Shown: positions 38,001-59,909 of the stretch, piece after piece | How the letters are laid out: every line of letters begins with the position of its first letter | Position numbering within the stretch: position 1 is the stretch's first letter | DNA from: Latrodectus hesperus | Taxonomy: Eukaryota; Arthropoda; Arachnida; Araneae; Theridiidae | Reading direction: 5' to 3' | DNA length: 64,000 nt | NCBI GenBank assembly: GCA_037975125.1 | Contig: CM075856.1 | Coordinates: forward strand, 1,552,288-1,616,287 | Translations under genes and position numbers: made by a program | The notes under the pieces: model-generated | Database searches by the model: none | The model's input: only the letters and a program-made list of their open reading frames with translations | Told to the model about the DNA's origin: nothing

Positions 38001-38393
38001 GTTTTCGAAGTATAGAATTTTTTCACTGTCGAGTAGAGAAAATTCCCCGATCTGTGTCAGAAATCTCAAAATGGCAAGGTTGTCAAAAATGTGCTTTAGT
38101 GTTAAATGAATATTATCTGTATTAATGCAGAGATGGTACATTCGGCTGCCATCTCTCTGCGGATCTTCATATCTTTAAATTTACCTGTTCAAAGGCGAGT
38201 GATAGTTTCAGGGAGGTCTTTGTTTGCGTTTATTTCACAAATCTGGGAATCTATTTTAATGGTTTTTCCTCTTATATGGTATCTTGCAATCCCATTCTCA
38301 TCATCACGAGTGACTTTGAAGGTATTTCCGTCATTGAATTTTCTTCCTTTATTGGCAAATTGATCTGTCTCTTCATTTCTAGGGATCCCAACG
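38001..38393 (-). pseudogene. LINE RNase H C-terminal remnant
   Basis: The minus strand reads 'VGIPRNEETDQFANKGRKF' near 38390-38335, which corresponds to the end of a LINE RNase H domain (pattern 'V.GNE.AD..A...'). It then reads 'FKDMKIRREMAAECT' near 38180-38130, corresponding to the region before the Cys/His cluster; the cluster itself is lost to stops. The catalytic-region Asp before 'QFA' is kept, but GNE reads RNE. RT and endonuclease are absent. The 79-bp repeats follow downstream. Confidence 0.65.
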
Positions 38394-44165
<5,772 letters not shown>

Positions 44166-44167
44166 TT

Positions 44168-44247
44168 AATATTAACTCAAATATTATACTGCTTCACACA
44201 CACACACAATATTAACTCAAATATTATACTGTTTCACACACACAAAT
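44168..44247. repeat. 40-bp tandem duplication with CA runs
   Basis: Two head-to-tail units carry ATTAACTCAAATATTATACT followed by a short (CA)n, starting near 44171 and 44211. Probably replication slippage. Confidence 0.85.
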
Positions 44248-44356
44248 TTCTGGCACATATAATGACTAAAACCTAACTCTAAAAAGGAACTATTTTGAAA
44301 TAAAATTTCACTTTTTGGAACAAATGGATTATATGTATGTGTGTGTGACTGTTTAT

Positions 44357-45446
<1,090 letters not shown>

Positions 45447-45619
45447 TGAGAGACAGCTTAATTTAAATAAAAGTTATTTATTGTTTGAATAAAAATGCAA
45501 CGTTATTGAGATGCACTTCGATGAAATATTTAAAAAATCTAAGCAAAATTTAGTTCAAATTTTCTTTTGTTAATAAGTACATTTTATTTTATTTCTAATG
45601 CCCAGATAGTATCAGGTTG

Positions 45620-45925
45620 TTCTATTTTTAAGCACTACAAGGGGTGAGTGATGGCAGCTTATATAGTAAAGCACCCCATGGGTGAGCTTTCTTTGCCCCG
45701 AAAGTGGTTGTATTCATAATTATAAGCAGGGACCAAGCAGAAGACCCACACACTTGTCCCGAAGGCCACAGAAGTACCATTTCACAAAGAGAACATTGAG
45801 ATTAAAACAAATTTTACGTGTCTCAGTCGCCATTAATGAACTCGCAGGTGGGGATTCGAACTCACCCCCTTCCTATCACGTCATTGAAAAACCTAACCAA
45901 CCAAACCACTGTGACTTTGAATTTT
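45620..45925 (-). mobile_element. tRNA-derived SINE, second family (candidate)
   Basis: Read on the minus strand, a tRNA-like head starts near 45920 with AGTGGTTTGGTTGGTTAGG (A-box region), and a good B box, GAGTTCGAATCCCC, lies near 45855. A less AT-rich body follows down to about 45620. Its body does not match the (CAA)n-tailed SINEs. Neither TSD nor tail is clear. Confidence 0.55.
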
Positions 45926-45929
45926 AAAC

Positions 45930-46980
45930 ATTGAATATATACTATCATGTTCTTCAGGTTACTGAAAACTTAAATATTTTACCTCAATATGACACATATT
46001 TGCTCAAAACGAGTATATAAACAATTATATTCCTTTTTAAAAGAAGCAAAGTATTGAATTCTATGAGGAAAATAATTAAAATAAATTTTTTTGTTTCTCA
46101 AAACTAATACTTATCTGAAAGTCTTAGCTGACAGAATTTCTTCAGAAATTTCTGTTTTTCAACTTATAATATTTAAAATTGCTTAATTTCTGTAAACTTG
46201 TATTTTAATCAGAAATATAAACTTCCTACCGAATTATGTAACAAAAATAAATCAAGTAATATATCAGAGTTCAGAACAGTAATTGCAACTAAAAACTGAA
46301 GAAGTCAATAAAAATTACTGAAATTTAATAATGTTTATTGTTTTAGTCTTTCTGAAAACATTTTTACTAACGGTAACCTTGTTTAATCTGTAAATTAAAA
46401 ATTTTTACCTATATAAATAAAAATTCATACACTGATTAAAATTTATAACATGTTGATAAATAATAAAAAAATTGTCTGAAAACAAATAATTTTAATATTT
46501 TTTTTACAAAAATTTTAGTAATGTACATTTTAACAATCAACATCATATAATTGCTGAGAAGAAATTATAATTACAGGTTAAGGAGAAATTATTTATCTTT
46601 TCAATTTAAAAATTAATAAACACTTTAATTAAAATCCTACATAAATATAGGTAAAATTAACTTTTTCCGTTCTTCATAAAAATTCAAAAAAACTAATACA
46701 CGTAAAGAAAACTGAGAAGCATCATTTTACAATTAAATTCCTATATCTAAATAAATCTATTCCTATGATAAAATGGTACATAAGACTTATTTCATATATT
46801 TGCTTTAAAATTTTTAAAATAAAGAAGCCAAATATTTATTCGGTTTTAAAATATTTTAAACTATATTTAATAAGAAATACTTAACTGAATATAATAAGAA
46901 ATACTGCTTCAAGACATCACCTTAATAATTGTCAAACTCAGACAAAATCTATATAAATTTGATCCGACACCATTTGGAAG
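45930..46980. other. AT-rich sequence, no gene seen
   Basis: No coding-like frame or repeat family is recognised. Confidence 0.5.
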
Positions 46981-46994
46981 AAAAAAACATTTAT

Positions 46995-47340
46995 TTAAGT
47001 GGTATGTCGACTTGTTTCAGAAACAAACAACAGTAAAAAAAAAGGGGGAAGCAAACAGCAGCTCACCCAATCGGAATTGGATACATCGATGTCTTCCAGA
47101 TGCTTCAGCACGATTTTTGGAAGTCATCATCGTCTCAGTCACGTGGTGTACCGAAGTGCTTCCGGTCCTTTTCCGAAAACACAAAAGGCGGAAGTGACGT
47201 TGATAGATGATCGCAATATTATCAAAATCTCGGCTAGGAAAGAGGGGATTTTTCAGTTTCACGAAAGGCGGCGTTCTGGGAGAAGTAGGGAGAAGGTGAA
47301 AAAATGTGCATTGAAGGGAAATAAGGAGTAAAAAAAAAGA
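46995..47340. promoter_or_regulatory. GC-richer promoter-like patch
   Basis: A local rise in GC and CpG in very AT-rich surroundings. It contains a CACGTG E-box (about 47140), an ETS-like CTTCCGGT (about 47160), and a composite GGCGGAAGTGACGT (ETS plus CRE-like, about 47187-47201), all within about 70 bases and without a TATA box. Such combinations mark housekeeping-gene promoters in animals. Open frames cross the patch on both strands (for example 46999-47331), but none has a recognisable domain. No first exon could be defined. Confidence 0.35.
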
Positions 47341-47439
47341 GGTAAAGATCGAGCTCCAATACATATTTATCCGGATACGTAGGAAACCATATTTGATGTT
47401 TATCCGATCCATCAAAATGAGATTTCATGATGCTAGTGG

Positions 47440-49571
47440 GGACCTAAAAACTGCACAAAATTCAAATCGGAAAAAAGGGTCTTAGATGTAAAAAGCCATT
47501 CTCTTTCGATCTCACACAAAAATGTTATCAAGTAATCTTGTAACATTTTTCTTCTTCGAAAAATAGATTGCAGCAAAAGTTCATATACTCCAGGACTCCC
47601 TTGACTCGTTCATCTTTATTTACTTTACAGCAAAACAAAGCGAGTCGGTTATTTTTCATCTTAGTCTTCTTGTAAGATGAGTCCGCTTGAAATTAATGCT
47701 TCTGCTGCTGAAGATCGGAGCAGGAAAACGATGTTGCCAGTTTGCTATTATTAAAAATGGATCTTAATCTACGAAATTTTGTGTTTCTTTAAGAAACATA
47801 TAAATGTATTACGCGATAGATATATTTTCTGTAATCTAATCTTAGTTTGAAATAAATTGCCTTGAAAGATGAAAAAATAACATGGTTTTAAATTAGAAAA
47901 GTTCTGAAAATTCCTTATCTTACTGAATTATTCTACCGTTTTTTATTTATTTTTGAAAAGTATAAACACATACATATTTGGATACACAAATTTAAAAAGA
48001 ATCTCTATTTTTGTAACTTTATTGTTCGATTTAAATTACACTTCTCTATGTTTTAGCTTCATTTTTTTAATTCATTTTCTATGTAATCTGAGATAATCAG
48101 TGTCAAAATTAACAGTACTTTATACTGCTAAATTCTAATATTACTTATTTCAGAATAAAAAATCAGATAACTTGACTATATAGGATGAATAAATTTCTTC
48201 AAGGATCTCATAATTCTAGAATTCTCCGCCTTTTTTCCATTAGGCGCAATATTCCACAACCGTTAAAGCACTTTACTTAATCTATGCTCTTTACTATTAT
48301 ATTTCTGCATTAAACGATATCTGTAAAACAAATTTGTATTTAGATATTTACATACTACATCATAATATTCTTGCATTATTTATGTATCTCATAAAATCAT
48401 ATCTACAAATATCAAATATAAATACCGCAACAGTTATTAGTTCTAAACCCACGACTTCTTAATCGCCATTACTATATTTTGGGCTAATATCTTCGTAGTT
48501 TACTTATTTTTAGAAGAGTTTTAATATTCTAGGCATTATTTATTTACACGAGTAATCTTAAAACTGTTATTTTCATAGTAGTTAGGAGTGGTAAATACTA
48601 TTTAAAGTTATAAATGTTCGTAGAAATGTATAAAATATTTATAAAGTACTTTGAATAATATTTGTGAAATATTTCTTGTGTAAAATTAATAGCAAGTAAA
48701 TGCGTTGGAAAGTGTTTGATGTTTGTTAAAGCATCGAACACTTTCCAACGAAGAGTGCATTCATTAAACTGATTTTTAAACTGTCCCTAAATCACTGTCA
48801 TCAAATGATGAAACACTTCCAGCATTAAAAATGTAGATGCTTGTGAGTCTTCAATTATTATACATTGCCTCTTCAATTCTCATTAAAATATCTCATTTTC
48901 AAGAAATATGTGGAGAATTTAAAATTAATATCATTAAATAATTTTTATAGACTTTTTAATAGACATCTGAAATGAACCAGGGGTGTATTTTCCCCATAAT
49001 ATAAATTTAAACAATTTTGCACATTGTGGTTGAACTTAACATTTATATAAAATATTTAACATTATTCTAATATAATAATATCTACCAACCTTAAGAAAAT
49101 CTAGAGCAATTTTGCTAAGTTATTAGGTAGATACATAACGAAAATAAAGATATACAAAAGAATCTGTTGATATTGGGAAACTCAAATGATTAACATATTG
49201 AATAAAACAAAAACCTTATGAAAACCCTGTGCAATTGATTTTTGTAGTCCATATTGTATTACATACAGTATTTTAATTTCGTGCTCCTATATTGCTTTTT
49301 CACAATATTTGCTAATACATTCAGTACGGTACGCAATCTGAAACCAAAAAGGAAAATCATAAAATTTAAATATCGGAAAATATTTCAAAATAAGATGCTA
49401 TGACATGCCATTAAGTTGTAAAAAATATAAAACCAAATAACTTGTGTAAGGATTATGAGCACATGTGTCGTAATATAAATCAACTTAACCAAACCCTGGA
49501 AAAACAGATGCTTATATTTTTATTGTAGCTTTAAATTTAAGAGTTTTTCCTCTTTTCCTTTCAAACTATGC
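47440..49571. other. AT-rich sequence with one hairpin, no gene seen
   Basis: A small CAG-preceded segment at 47632-47755 carries a 25-codon frame starting MSPLEINASAAEDRSR, but it lacks a splice donor and is not called. Otherwise only the hairpin at 48703-48750 stands out. Confidence 0.45.
48703..48750. repeat. 19-bp hairpin with 10-base loop
   Basis: Arms CGTTGGAAAGTGTTTGATG (48703-48721) and 48732-48750 pair fully if one G-U wobble is allowed, and AATGC/GCATT flanks could extend the stem after a bulge. The stem is short for a microRNA precursor. The alternative is an inverted-repeat remnant. Confidence 0.8.
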
Positions 49572-50522
49572 TGTTAGAAAATAAAGGAAAGAATGTAATA
49601 AGAGTTCACACAATGAAACAAGTGTAATAAAAGTATACATTTTTCCTTTCGGAATGGATGGGTGGTCTTGAGAAAATTTCAAGAACGTTTGTATTTTATG
49701 ATATGTTTTATATGTGAATCTGACCAGTCGGGATTGAGGAGGAGAGATTTCTGACCTATCCCATAGAAGCATAGGAAGTACTATAGAACTTTAGAGAACC
49801 AATGGTGTAAAGAGGAGGAGCCAAGGCGAGAATTATGAAGAATTAAAAACTGCATCTAAAAAAGGAGAAGAGACAGAGAAAAGGAGTAGACGATTGAGGA
49901 CTGGATCCTCATTGAGCAGAATGAGAGAAGCTAAGAGGATCTAAGAGGTAAACGGAGTACAACTGCCCTGTCCATTAGGAGCCCTGTCTCGACTTTTCTG
50001 AATGGACCCGCAGATGTCCGACAAATTCTGATGAGAGATAGCCAAGCGAGTGGAGGAATGAGTGAGCCAAGCGAGGTGCTGAGCAGTAAGCCAGGGAGGT
50101 TGAAATATCAGAGGATGGAAATGGAAAGCGAAGATGCCGAGTAGAGGACGGGAAGTGGGTGAGAAAAGAGAATCATCGACACCGGAGACCGTCGAAGCCA
50201 TTGATGATAGGAGACAATACAATGCTACTTCAAAAACGTGTGAGTCCGATCTCTCAATCTGAATCCACCTGGTCAAATTTAGTTTTGATATATTATTGTG
50301 TAAATATCTCAAAAGAAATTTAAAGTTAGAATTTCATCAATTATTTAATCTAAAATGATTGAATTGTTAGTGTAAACTTCTCTTGTTATTAAATTGCTAA
50401 TATAAATTATTAAGTATTTACTACATTTGTTTTGAATCTTTGTCTCTATCATTCAATTATTAAAAACGAATCTTTGTTTTCCTCGGAGTTTTTTTCTAAA
50501 ATTACTGAGTTCCACCATAACA
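49572..50522. mobile_element. Candidate solo LTR of about 950 bp
   Basis: A GC-richer, purine-rich block (49730-50240) between AT-rich ends. It can be framed as TGTTAGAAAA (49572) ... CCACCATAACA (50522), giving TGTTA/TAACA termini like the clean solo LTR at 28831. Flanking bases ATGC and GTGC match at three of four positions. The 3' part is A/T-rich and then T-rich, as in many Gypsy-type LTRs. The boundaries are inferred; an unclassified repeat is the alternative. The minus-strand frame across 49941-50312 has no recognisable domain. Confidence 0.4.
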
Positions 50523-50608
50523 AGTGCAAAATATGTGAGACTATTTCTTAAATAAATAACGAAGAATTTCTTCCTTACTTCCATGTTAAACTGACCTAGA
50601 ATATAGTT

Positions 50609-50888
50609 GTTGTTGTTGTCGTGTGCCAGGTAGGCTGGCAATATGGGGTGGGCTTCTCCACTTTTTCAAATGAACCATATTTTTGGTGTGGAGTCCGATT
50701 TCCTCAGTACACACATGCCATAGGTACCCGTATATAGAGTAGGCAACCATTCACACCTCATTCATACAAGGAAAAGACAAAGACAGGATAGATAGAGAGA
50801 GAAAGTACATCCATGCCCGAACCGGGATTCGAACCCATGACCTCCTTATCCGCAGTCAGGCACTCTGACCACTAGACAAGATGGGCGG
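50609..50888 (-). mobile_element. tRNA-derived SINE copy E with perfect TSD
   Basis: A full-length minus-strand member of the main SINE family. The head starts at 50888 (GCCGCCCATCTTGTCTAGTG), with the A-box region TAGTGGTCAGAGTGCC and a near-consensus B box, GGTTCGAATCCCGG. The body matches copies A-C, and the tail GACAACAACAACAA ends at about 50609. A perfect 13-bp TSD, CTAGAATATAGTT, flanks it (50596-50608 and 50889-50901). This is the youngest-looking SINE in the window and could still be transcribed by RNA polymerase III. Confidence 0.95.
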
Positions 50889-51128
50889 CTAGAATATAGT
50901 TTAATTTATTATGTGACGGAATAGGGAAGATGTAGACTATTATATGTTTATTCGCACACACATTATGTGTGAATGTGAAGAATGTTACATTTGTCAAGTT
51001 TTTACTGTAATTTTTACATATTGAAAATGTTAGTCCTTGTTTTTGGAAGTTACCTGTTCAATCCCAAGTCTAAAGAAGAATTAGTAAAGACTACAGAATA
51101 ATTCATTCCACTTTTTAGGTAACAATAC

Positions 51129-51269
<141 letters not shown>

Positions 51270-51680
51270 ATGTGTGTGTTATTTAAATAAACTGCATTTT
51301 TGTAGAAAAAGAGGAAGATGTACCGTTATTATTTCAAAAGTCCTGTAATATAAACTTCATCTGAGTAAATATTTTGGTTGAAGCTGAGAATAATACTCAT
51401 TCACACTAAGAAAATTTAAGTGTTGTATCGTAAAATAAGGAAAAAAATAAAAGTATTACTCGCGTTTATCGGAGTGAAATAATGAGTGATTATTTGTGTT
51501 TTTGTGTCGCTTTAAATTAATTTCGCCTCATATGATAATATTATAGAATGAAATCTATGTACGGGCTGCATTTTAATATCATTTGCGTGTATCTGCATCA
51601 ATAGTGATCCTCATTACAGATGAGACAAAGTGTGAAAAACTGGAAAAATACTAAGCACCTAGTCCATCAGACGTTCATGT
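51270..51680. other. AT-rich sequence, no gene seen
   Basis: No supported feature. A pure A run of about 19 bases follows at 51681-51699. Confidence 0.45.
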
Positions 51681-51724
51681 AAAAAAAAAAAAAAAAAAAG
51701 AGTAGAATAAATATCATTTTGCTT

Positions 51725-52035
51725 AAAAGTGGCTGAGATCGGACCAAGAGCCTTATGTTCTGAAGACACTCAAAATCTCAGTGGCACAATAGCCCCCTGG
51801 AGTCATGGTCTACAGTGCACATACCTGTTTTTGTTTTAGACTGAGGGCGCTGGGGTGCGAAGCTAGGTGAATACTCTCATGAGCTTTACATTCTTTAGTT
51901 CCTGTTACTCAGTTTTATCAACCTACTAGAAGAATGATAGTTAGTCAATCTTGCCTAACCCAAGGATCGAACTTTGGACCTGTGGCTTGGAAGCACAGAT
52001 CAATACATCTAAAGAACACTATTTGTCCAACGTGA
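51725..52035 (-). mobile_element. tRNA-derived SINE, third family (candidate)
   Basis: On the minus strand a head with AGTGTTCTTTAGATGTATTG (about 52020-52000) is followed by a B box, AAAGTTCGATCCTTGG (about 51980-51960), then a GC-richer body down to about 51725 (contains TGACTCCAGGGGGCTATTG). A poly(A)/poly(T) run lies 25 bases further at 51681-51699. No TSD was found. The B box and the abrupt composition step are the main evidence. Confidence 0.5.
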
Positions 52036-52039
52036 ATCA

Positions 52040-53878
52040 ATTTAAGCGTTACTTCGAATTACTAAAATATTAAGATGTGAGATGAAAATCAATCTCTTGA
52101 ACTTATGAATCGGAAGCTAGAATATTAACTGTTCAATCTTATATTCATTAAATGCAATGGAAAGAATCAGTTATTTTCGAAAAGGTTATTTCTGAAACAA
52201 AATACAAAATTACAAAGAAAAATGTTGTATTTTTTAAGGATGTGAGATAAAATGTATAAAATCAAAATAAATAGGGAAAAAAGGTTGGGTACAGCATTCA
52301 TCTTTATAAAAATTTGCTGTATTTGACTAAGATTTCTATGAAAGGATCAATAATTTCGAATAGAGTATTCTATTCACCGGACGAGCAACTTACAAGTCTG
52401 CAAAAGTAAATGGAAAGGAGAAACGAGAACAACCAATGCTTAGGAGGACTTCTCAAAAAGTTTAAATGGTGCTTAGTTCAAAAGAGTAAGCCAACTAGGT
52501 TTTGTGGACTATTCCATCACTTTAAAGATAATCGATGAAAAGTTATAAATGGCAACTGTAAGGATCACATATTATTGTTCATAAAATAAAAAAGAGCCCC
52601 AATATTTATGACCAATAAGTTTTTAATGGTAAGTAGGACATCATCTCTATCCTATAAATCTTTAACAGAACCTAACTTCTAAGTATGCAAATTAAAGCGA
52701 TAGCAAAAAAAAATCTCAGTCAAGATTTTAATGTCTTCACCACAAATGTGTGATGTTCATTAGTGTGAATTGTTAATTCTAGAACCGCGATTGTGTGACC
52801 TCTAAAATTTATACATTTGATTTCAGGTTACAAAAGAAATTTGGATAAATTGAACAGTAATTTTTTCCCACTTAATCTATTCTACATGTTAGTACCACAA
52901 CTGTCATAGTATCCTTTTCTATTGGTCTGATTATGTTTTATCAATCAATTGCAGAATATAATCTTATTTTTTGGCCTGCTAAGAATATAATCCTTAAGAA
53001 GCAAAATTTTTTTCCATTTCAGTTCTTAGTGGAGAATTACCGTGTCTTGTCATTTGCATTTAGTAAAAGCAAATATTACCCTTCGTGGTTACAGGTAACA
53101 CACCTACCAGAAGATAGACAATGAAAAATCGAGTAACCTCAGTAGCATGTTACGATACTCTCAATTTTAGCTTCCAAATTTTTGGAAGTGTTCAAATCAA
53201 GTATCACTGAAACAGGATTTATTACGATTGAAAATTATTTGAATTTATCATGAAAATTATTTCGTGATAAAAGTAAAGGTTTTTTGATTGCAAATGTTCA
53301 CATTCATTCAAATATCTTCCTTTATTGATAAATGAAAATATTTTTATTGGTATAAAAAGATTTGACGATTTATACATTTTAGTCTTAAATAAATTAATCA
53401 GTTAATGAGTGTTTACTTTGAATAACAGATTGTATCACTTATTCAAGTAAAGAAAAATAAGAAAAATTTCTAATGTAAAGAAGAGAAATGAATTGTTGTA
53501 AAAGTATTTCGCATTCAACCTATTTTCGTTGAATTGCCAATTAAATTAAAGCTGTTAATAACATCAATGGAAACTAATTTATGAGATGTTTCCTGTATTC
53601 CTTAAATTTCCAAGTTAATTGTAATTAATTGAAAGGTATATTGAAGCTCTTTTCAAAATTAAATGATTACCCTTTATTTACTTTTGATTCAGAGAACAAA
53701 ATATTCAGTTTAAATTATCAAGTGAATACCAAACATTTTTTATGTAAAACTAATTAAATAGTTGCCCTATTAAAAGTCAATTAAATGCATTTAGCTAAAC
53801 ATTTATCAACATAATTGATGTGAATACATCTAAATGCATTGGGGAAATCTCTAATAAGTATAGTCAAAGCTTACTCCC
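52040..53878. other. AT-rich sequence, no gene seen
   Basis: No supported coding frame, repeat family or RNA gene. Confidence 0.5.
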
Positions 53879-54011
<133 letters not shown>

Positions 54012-54147
54012 GTACTCAAGACTTCCTATAATCGAGACGTCTATTGATATAATGGAATTATATATTTTGTCCAATTGAAAGGCTTTTTTATTCCTTCAAA
54101 TATTGCAATTTGAAATTAATATAATAATTTAGAATTTATTAGATCGT

Positions 54148-54476
54148 GGTAGCCTAGTGGTCCGTAAGGGCTGGGTTCAATTCCCAATTCCGCCAAAGAC
54201 CCATGGAGTACATGCGAAGTACGTGCTTGTTAAATCTGTGTAATCAAAAATCCTGTGGTTGGTCATTGAGCAGTTACCATGGGGGCGAGAGTCAATGTCA
54301 AAAGTGAGGGAGTCAATCCTCTAGTGATGCCATCTATCGAGAAATTTAGAGCAAAGTCGTAGTTTCATCTTTGTGGTGCTCTGGTAACAAAATACGCACT
54401 CTACTGACTTAAATGCGCATAGCTAAAGGGAATTCGTGATCTTGGCTTGTCCAAGTCATAAGTAGTAACAACAACA
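54148..54476 (+). mobile_element. tRNA-derived SINE, fourth type, with (CAA)n tail
   Basis: The tRNA-like head has an A-box-type TGGTAGCCTAGTGG (54147-54160) and B box GGGTTCAATTCCC (54173-54185). A GC-richer body of about 280 bases follows, then an AACAACAAC tail (54467-54476). The body differs from the main SINE family, but the tail is shared. It directly abuts a LINE remnant on its right. No TSD was recognised. Confidence 0.7.
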
Positions 54477-54483
54477 TGTACCC

Positions 54484-55042
54484 TCCACATCTGGATTGCC
54501 ATTGGAGATCAAACTAGCAGTTCTATCATTCTCTAGTTCATTTCGGAGTCCCATGAAGTTTATTTGCATTTGATGTCTTCTCATGTAGACATATAGGGCA
54601 ATGAGCACGTGGATAGACTAGCCAAGGAGTGCTGTTACCACGATAATTCTTCCTCTTCAACACTTACCTTTTTAGAGCATCAGTCTATTGTTAATTCTGG
54701 AATTTCGAAAGGGTGGAGGATTCCTCCCTGCCATCACTGGTACGCGGACAAAGAGCCTGGCTCTTCATTCACCCTCAATTGTGACAGAGCCTCTAGAATC
54801 GCAATTTCCAGACTAGCAAGTGGCCACACTAGAGGTTTTACGTATTTCTAAGGCAGGAAATTCCTTGTGGTCTGCTCTAAATTTAAAACTGAGCAGGCTT
54901 TTCTTAAACACATCCTGGACTGCTTGGAACTTTCCAGAGAAGATATATACTCATCCCATCTTCTGGTCTTTGATTTCCTTAGGGTCAACGGTCACCTTGT
55001 ATGACTTCCTCAGACGTTTGGAGCATACGCCACAACAACAAC
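54484..55042 (+). pseudogene. (CAA)n-tailed LINE, RNase H end and Cys cluster
   Basis: A 5'-truncated LINE. 'SSHVDI' and, after a stop, 'GNEHVDRLAKECCYHD' (54590-54640) give the last RNase H acidic position. 'RIPPCHHWYADKEPGSSF' and 'RASRIAISRLASGHTRG' follow, then, after a stop at 54849-54851, the Cys-cluster region 'QAFLKHILDCLELSRED' and 'FDFLRVNGHLV'. The tail is CCACAACAACAAC (55030-55042). The C-terminal layout matches the remnant at 289-495, so both come from one LINE lineage. Several stops and frame changes make it dead. Confidence 0.8.
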
Positions 55043-55044
55043 AT

Positions 55045-58389
<3,345 letters not shown>

Positions 58390-58770
58390 GGTGATAATAA
58401 AGAAACTTTGCCAACATCTGCACTTCTAGCGTCCATTCTATTTAACCGATCAAGATGATACTTCAAATATAGTTCTTTTGAGATATGCGCTCGAGATTCT
58501 GTGAATGGCAACACAGTGGCCCTCGCGGTTACAGTTATAGTGACCGAAACTCGAAATTTTCGAATAAGAACGCCTACTTTTTACCATCGCAAAATGTTCA
58601 GCACATGAGAAAACCCTAAATAGCGTTGAAACGGTACAGATATGTCCGAAAACTGACGTGTTACACACATGCAAACAGTTCTTCAAGGCGCACGGAGGAA
58701 TAATGGATACAACAGAGGTAAGACACTGCTCAATGATGAGAACACATAGAGAAAAAAATCTTTATTAATT

Positions 58771-59850
58771 TCAAACATTTTCCACATGAGTGCCATCACA
58801 GGCAATTACGCATTGCATGCGGGAGACGGTGGACAATGTCGCTGCACGCAACATGGCACGAGGGATGTTTCCAATCTCACGCCGTATAGAATCCTTTAAG
58901 TTCGACAATGTTTGAGGATTGCACAGATAAACTCTGGATTTGAGATAGCCCCAAAACCAGAAATCCATAGGCGTCAAATCTGGGGATCGCGCAGGTCACG
59001 GAAAAGGATAATAGCGTGAGATGATGCGATCACCAAAATGCTGATCCAGGAGCCTTTTAACTGATCTCGCTATATGTGGAGGTGCGCCATCTTGCATCCA
59101 AACAATGTCATTGAGTGCATTCAGCCGACGCAACTCCGATAAGATATAATTTTTCAGCATGGCTGCATACCGAGGGCCCGTTACAGAACTTGTTGCAGGG
59201 CCAGTCGGGGTCGTTTCCTCAAAGAAGAACGGGCCCAGAACAAATGTAGCTGTAATGCCGCACCACGCAGTCACTTTGGCGTCAAATAATGGTACTGGCG
59301 TCACAGCATGAGGATTCGTCTCTCCCCAGTGCACACAATTCTTTGTGTTAATTCTGCCATTTAAGGTGAAATGCGCCTCGTCCTTCCATAGTATGCGAAG
59401 TGGCCAGTCGTTATCCGCATCATATCGTAACAAAAATGCATTTGCGAAGTCCAAACGTTGTTGTGGGTCACCCGGCTCCAACATCTGGACGCGCTGGAAC
59501 CGATAGGGAAACATGCGAAGTACCGAGCGCAAGAGCTTGCGGACCGTTGAGTTCGGAATATCCAACACGCGCGCTATGCCTCTTGCGGTTTCTGTGTGTC
59601 CTGCAGTCACTGTATGGTGCACTTCCATGACAACGTCCTCAAAAACAGTTGGCCGTCCGGAGCGCTGTTTGTCACAGGTCCAGCCTGTATCTTCGAATTT
59701 CCGCACTAAATCACGCAGAGCTTGCAGAGTATATGGGCCGCGTCGTTGTCGATAATTGCGGCGATACACACGCAAGGCTTCCGCAGCGTTCATCCCATTT
59801 TGGTAATAGAGTTTGATCAATTCACCGCGAACTTTCATAGGAAGACTCAT
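58771..59850 (-). pseudogene. DD41D transposase, single in-frame stop
   Basis: The reading frame is continuous for about 359 codons except for one TGA at 58996-58998, where related proteins usually have Trp (TGG). The N-terminus (MSLPMKVRGELIKLYYQNG) holds a helix-turn-helix region with 'DKQRSGRPTVFED' and a second HTH-like 'DIPNSTVRKLLRSVL'. Catalytic residues are Asp in 'LWKDEAHF', Asp in 'VWMQDGAPPHIA', and Asp in 'DLTPMDFWFWGYLKSR'; 41 residues separate the last two, hence DD41D. Cleavage and joining of DNA at TA is the known role of the family. With the stop, the product would lack the last catalytic Asp. Confidence 0.95.
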
Positions 59851-59902
59851 ATCGTCGGCATGTGCGAGTTCCCGAATGACGACTTCGCATACCCGCTTGG
59901 TA

Positions 59903-59909
59903 TTTTATA
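59903..59909 (-). promoter_or_regulatory. TATA box of the DD41D transposase gene
   Basis: CCTATAAAATACC on the minus strand, about 50 bases upstream of the transposase start codon at 59850 and inside the element, is well placed for a core promoter with a short leader. Confidence 0.55.

Noticed and set aside
38106..38363. Plus-strand 85-residue frame
   Set aside because: It is antisense to the LINE RNase H remnant, which explains the sequence better.
46999..47428. Frames on both strands in the GC-richer patch at 47 kb
   Set aside because: Both strands are open because of low stop density in GC-richer DNA; neither translation has a domain. The patch fits a regulatory reading better.
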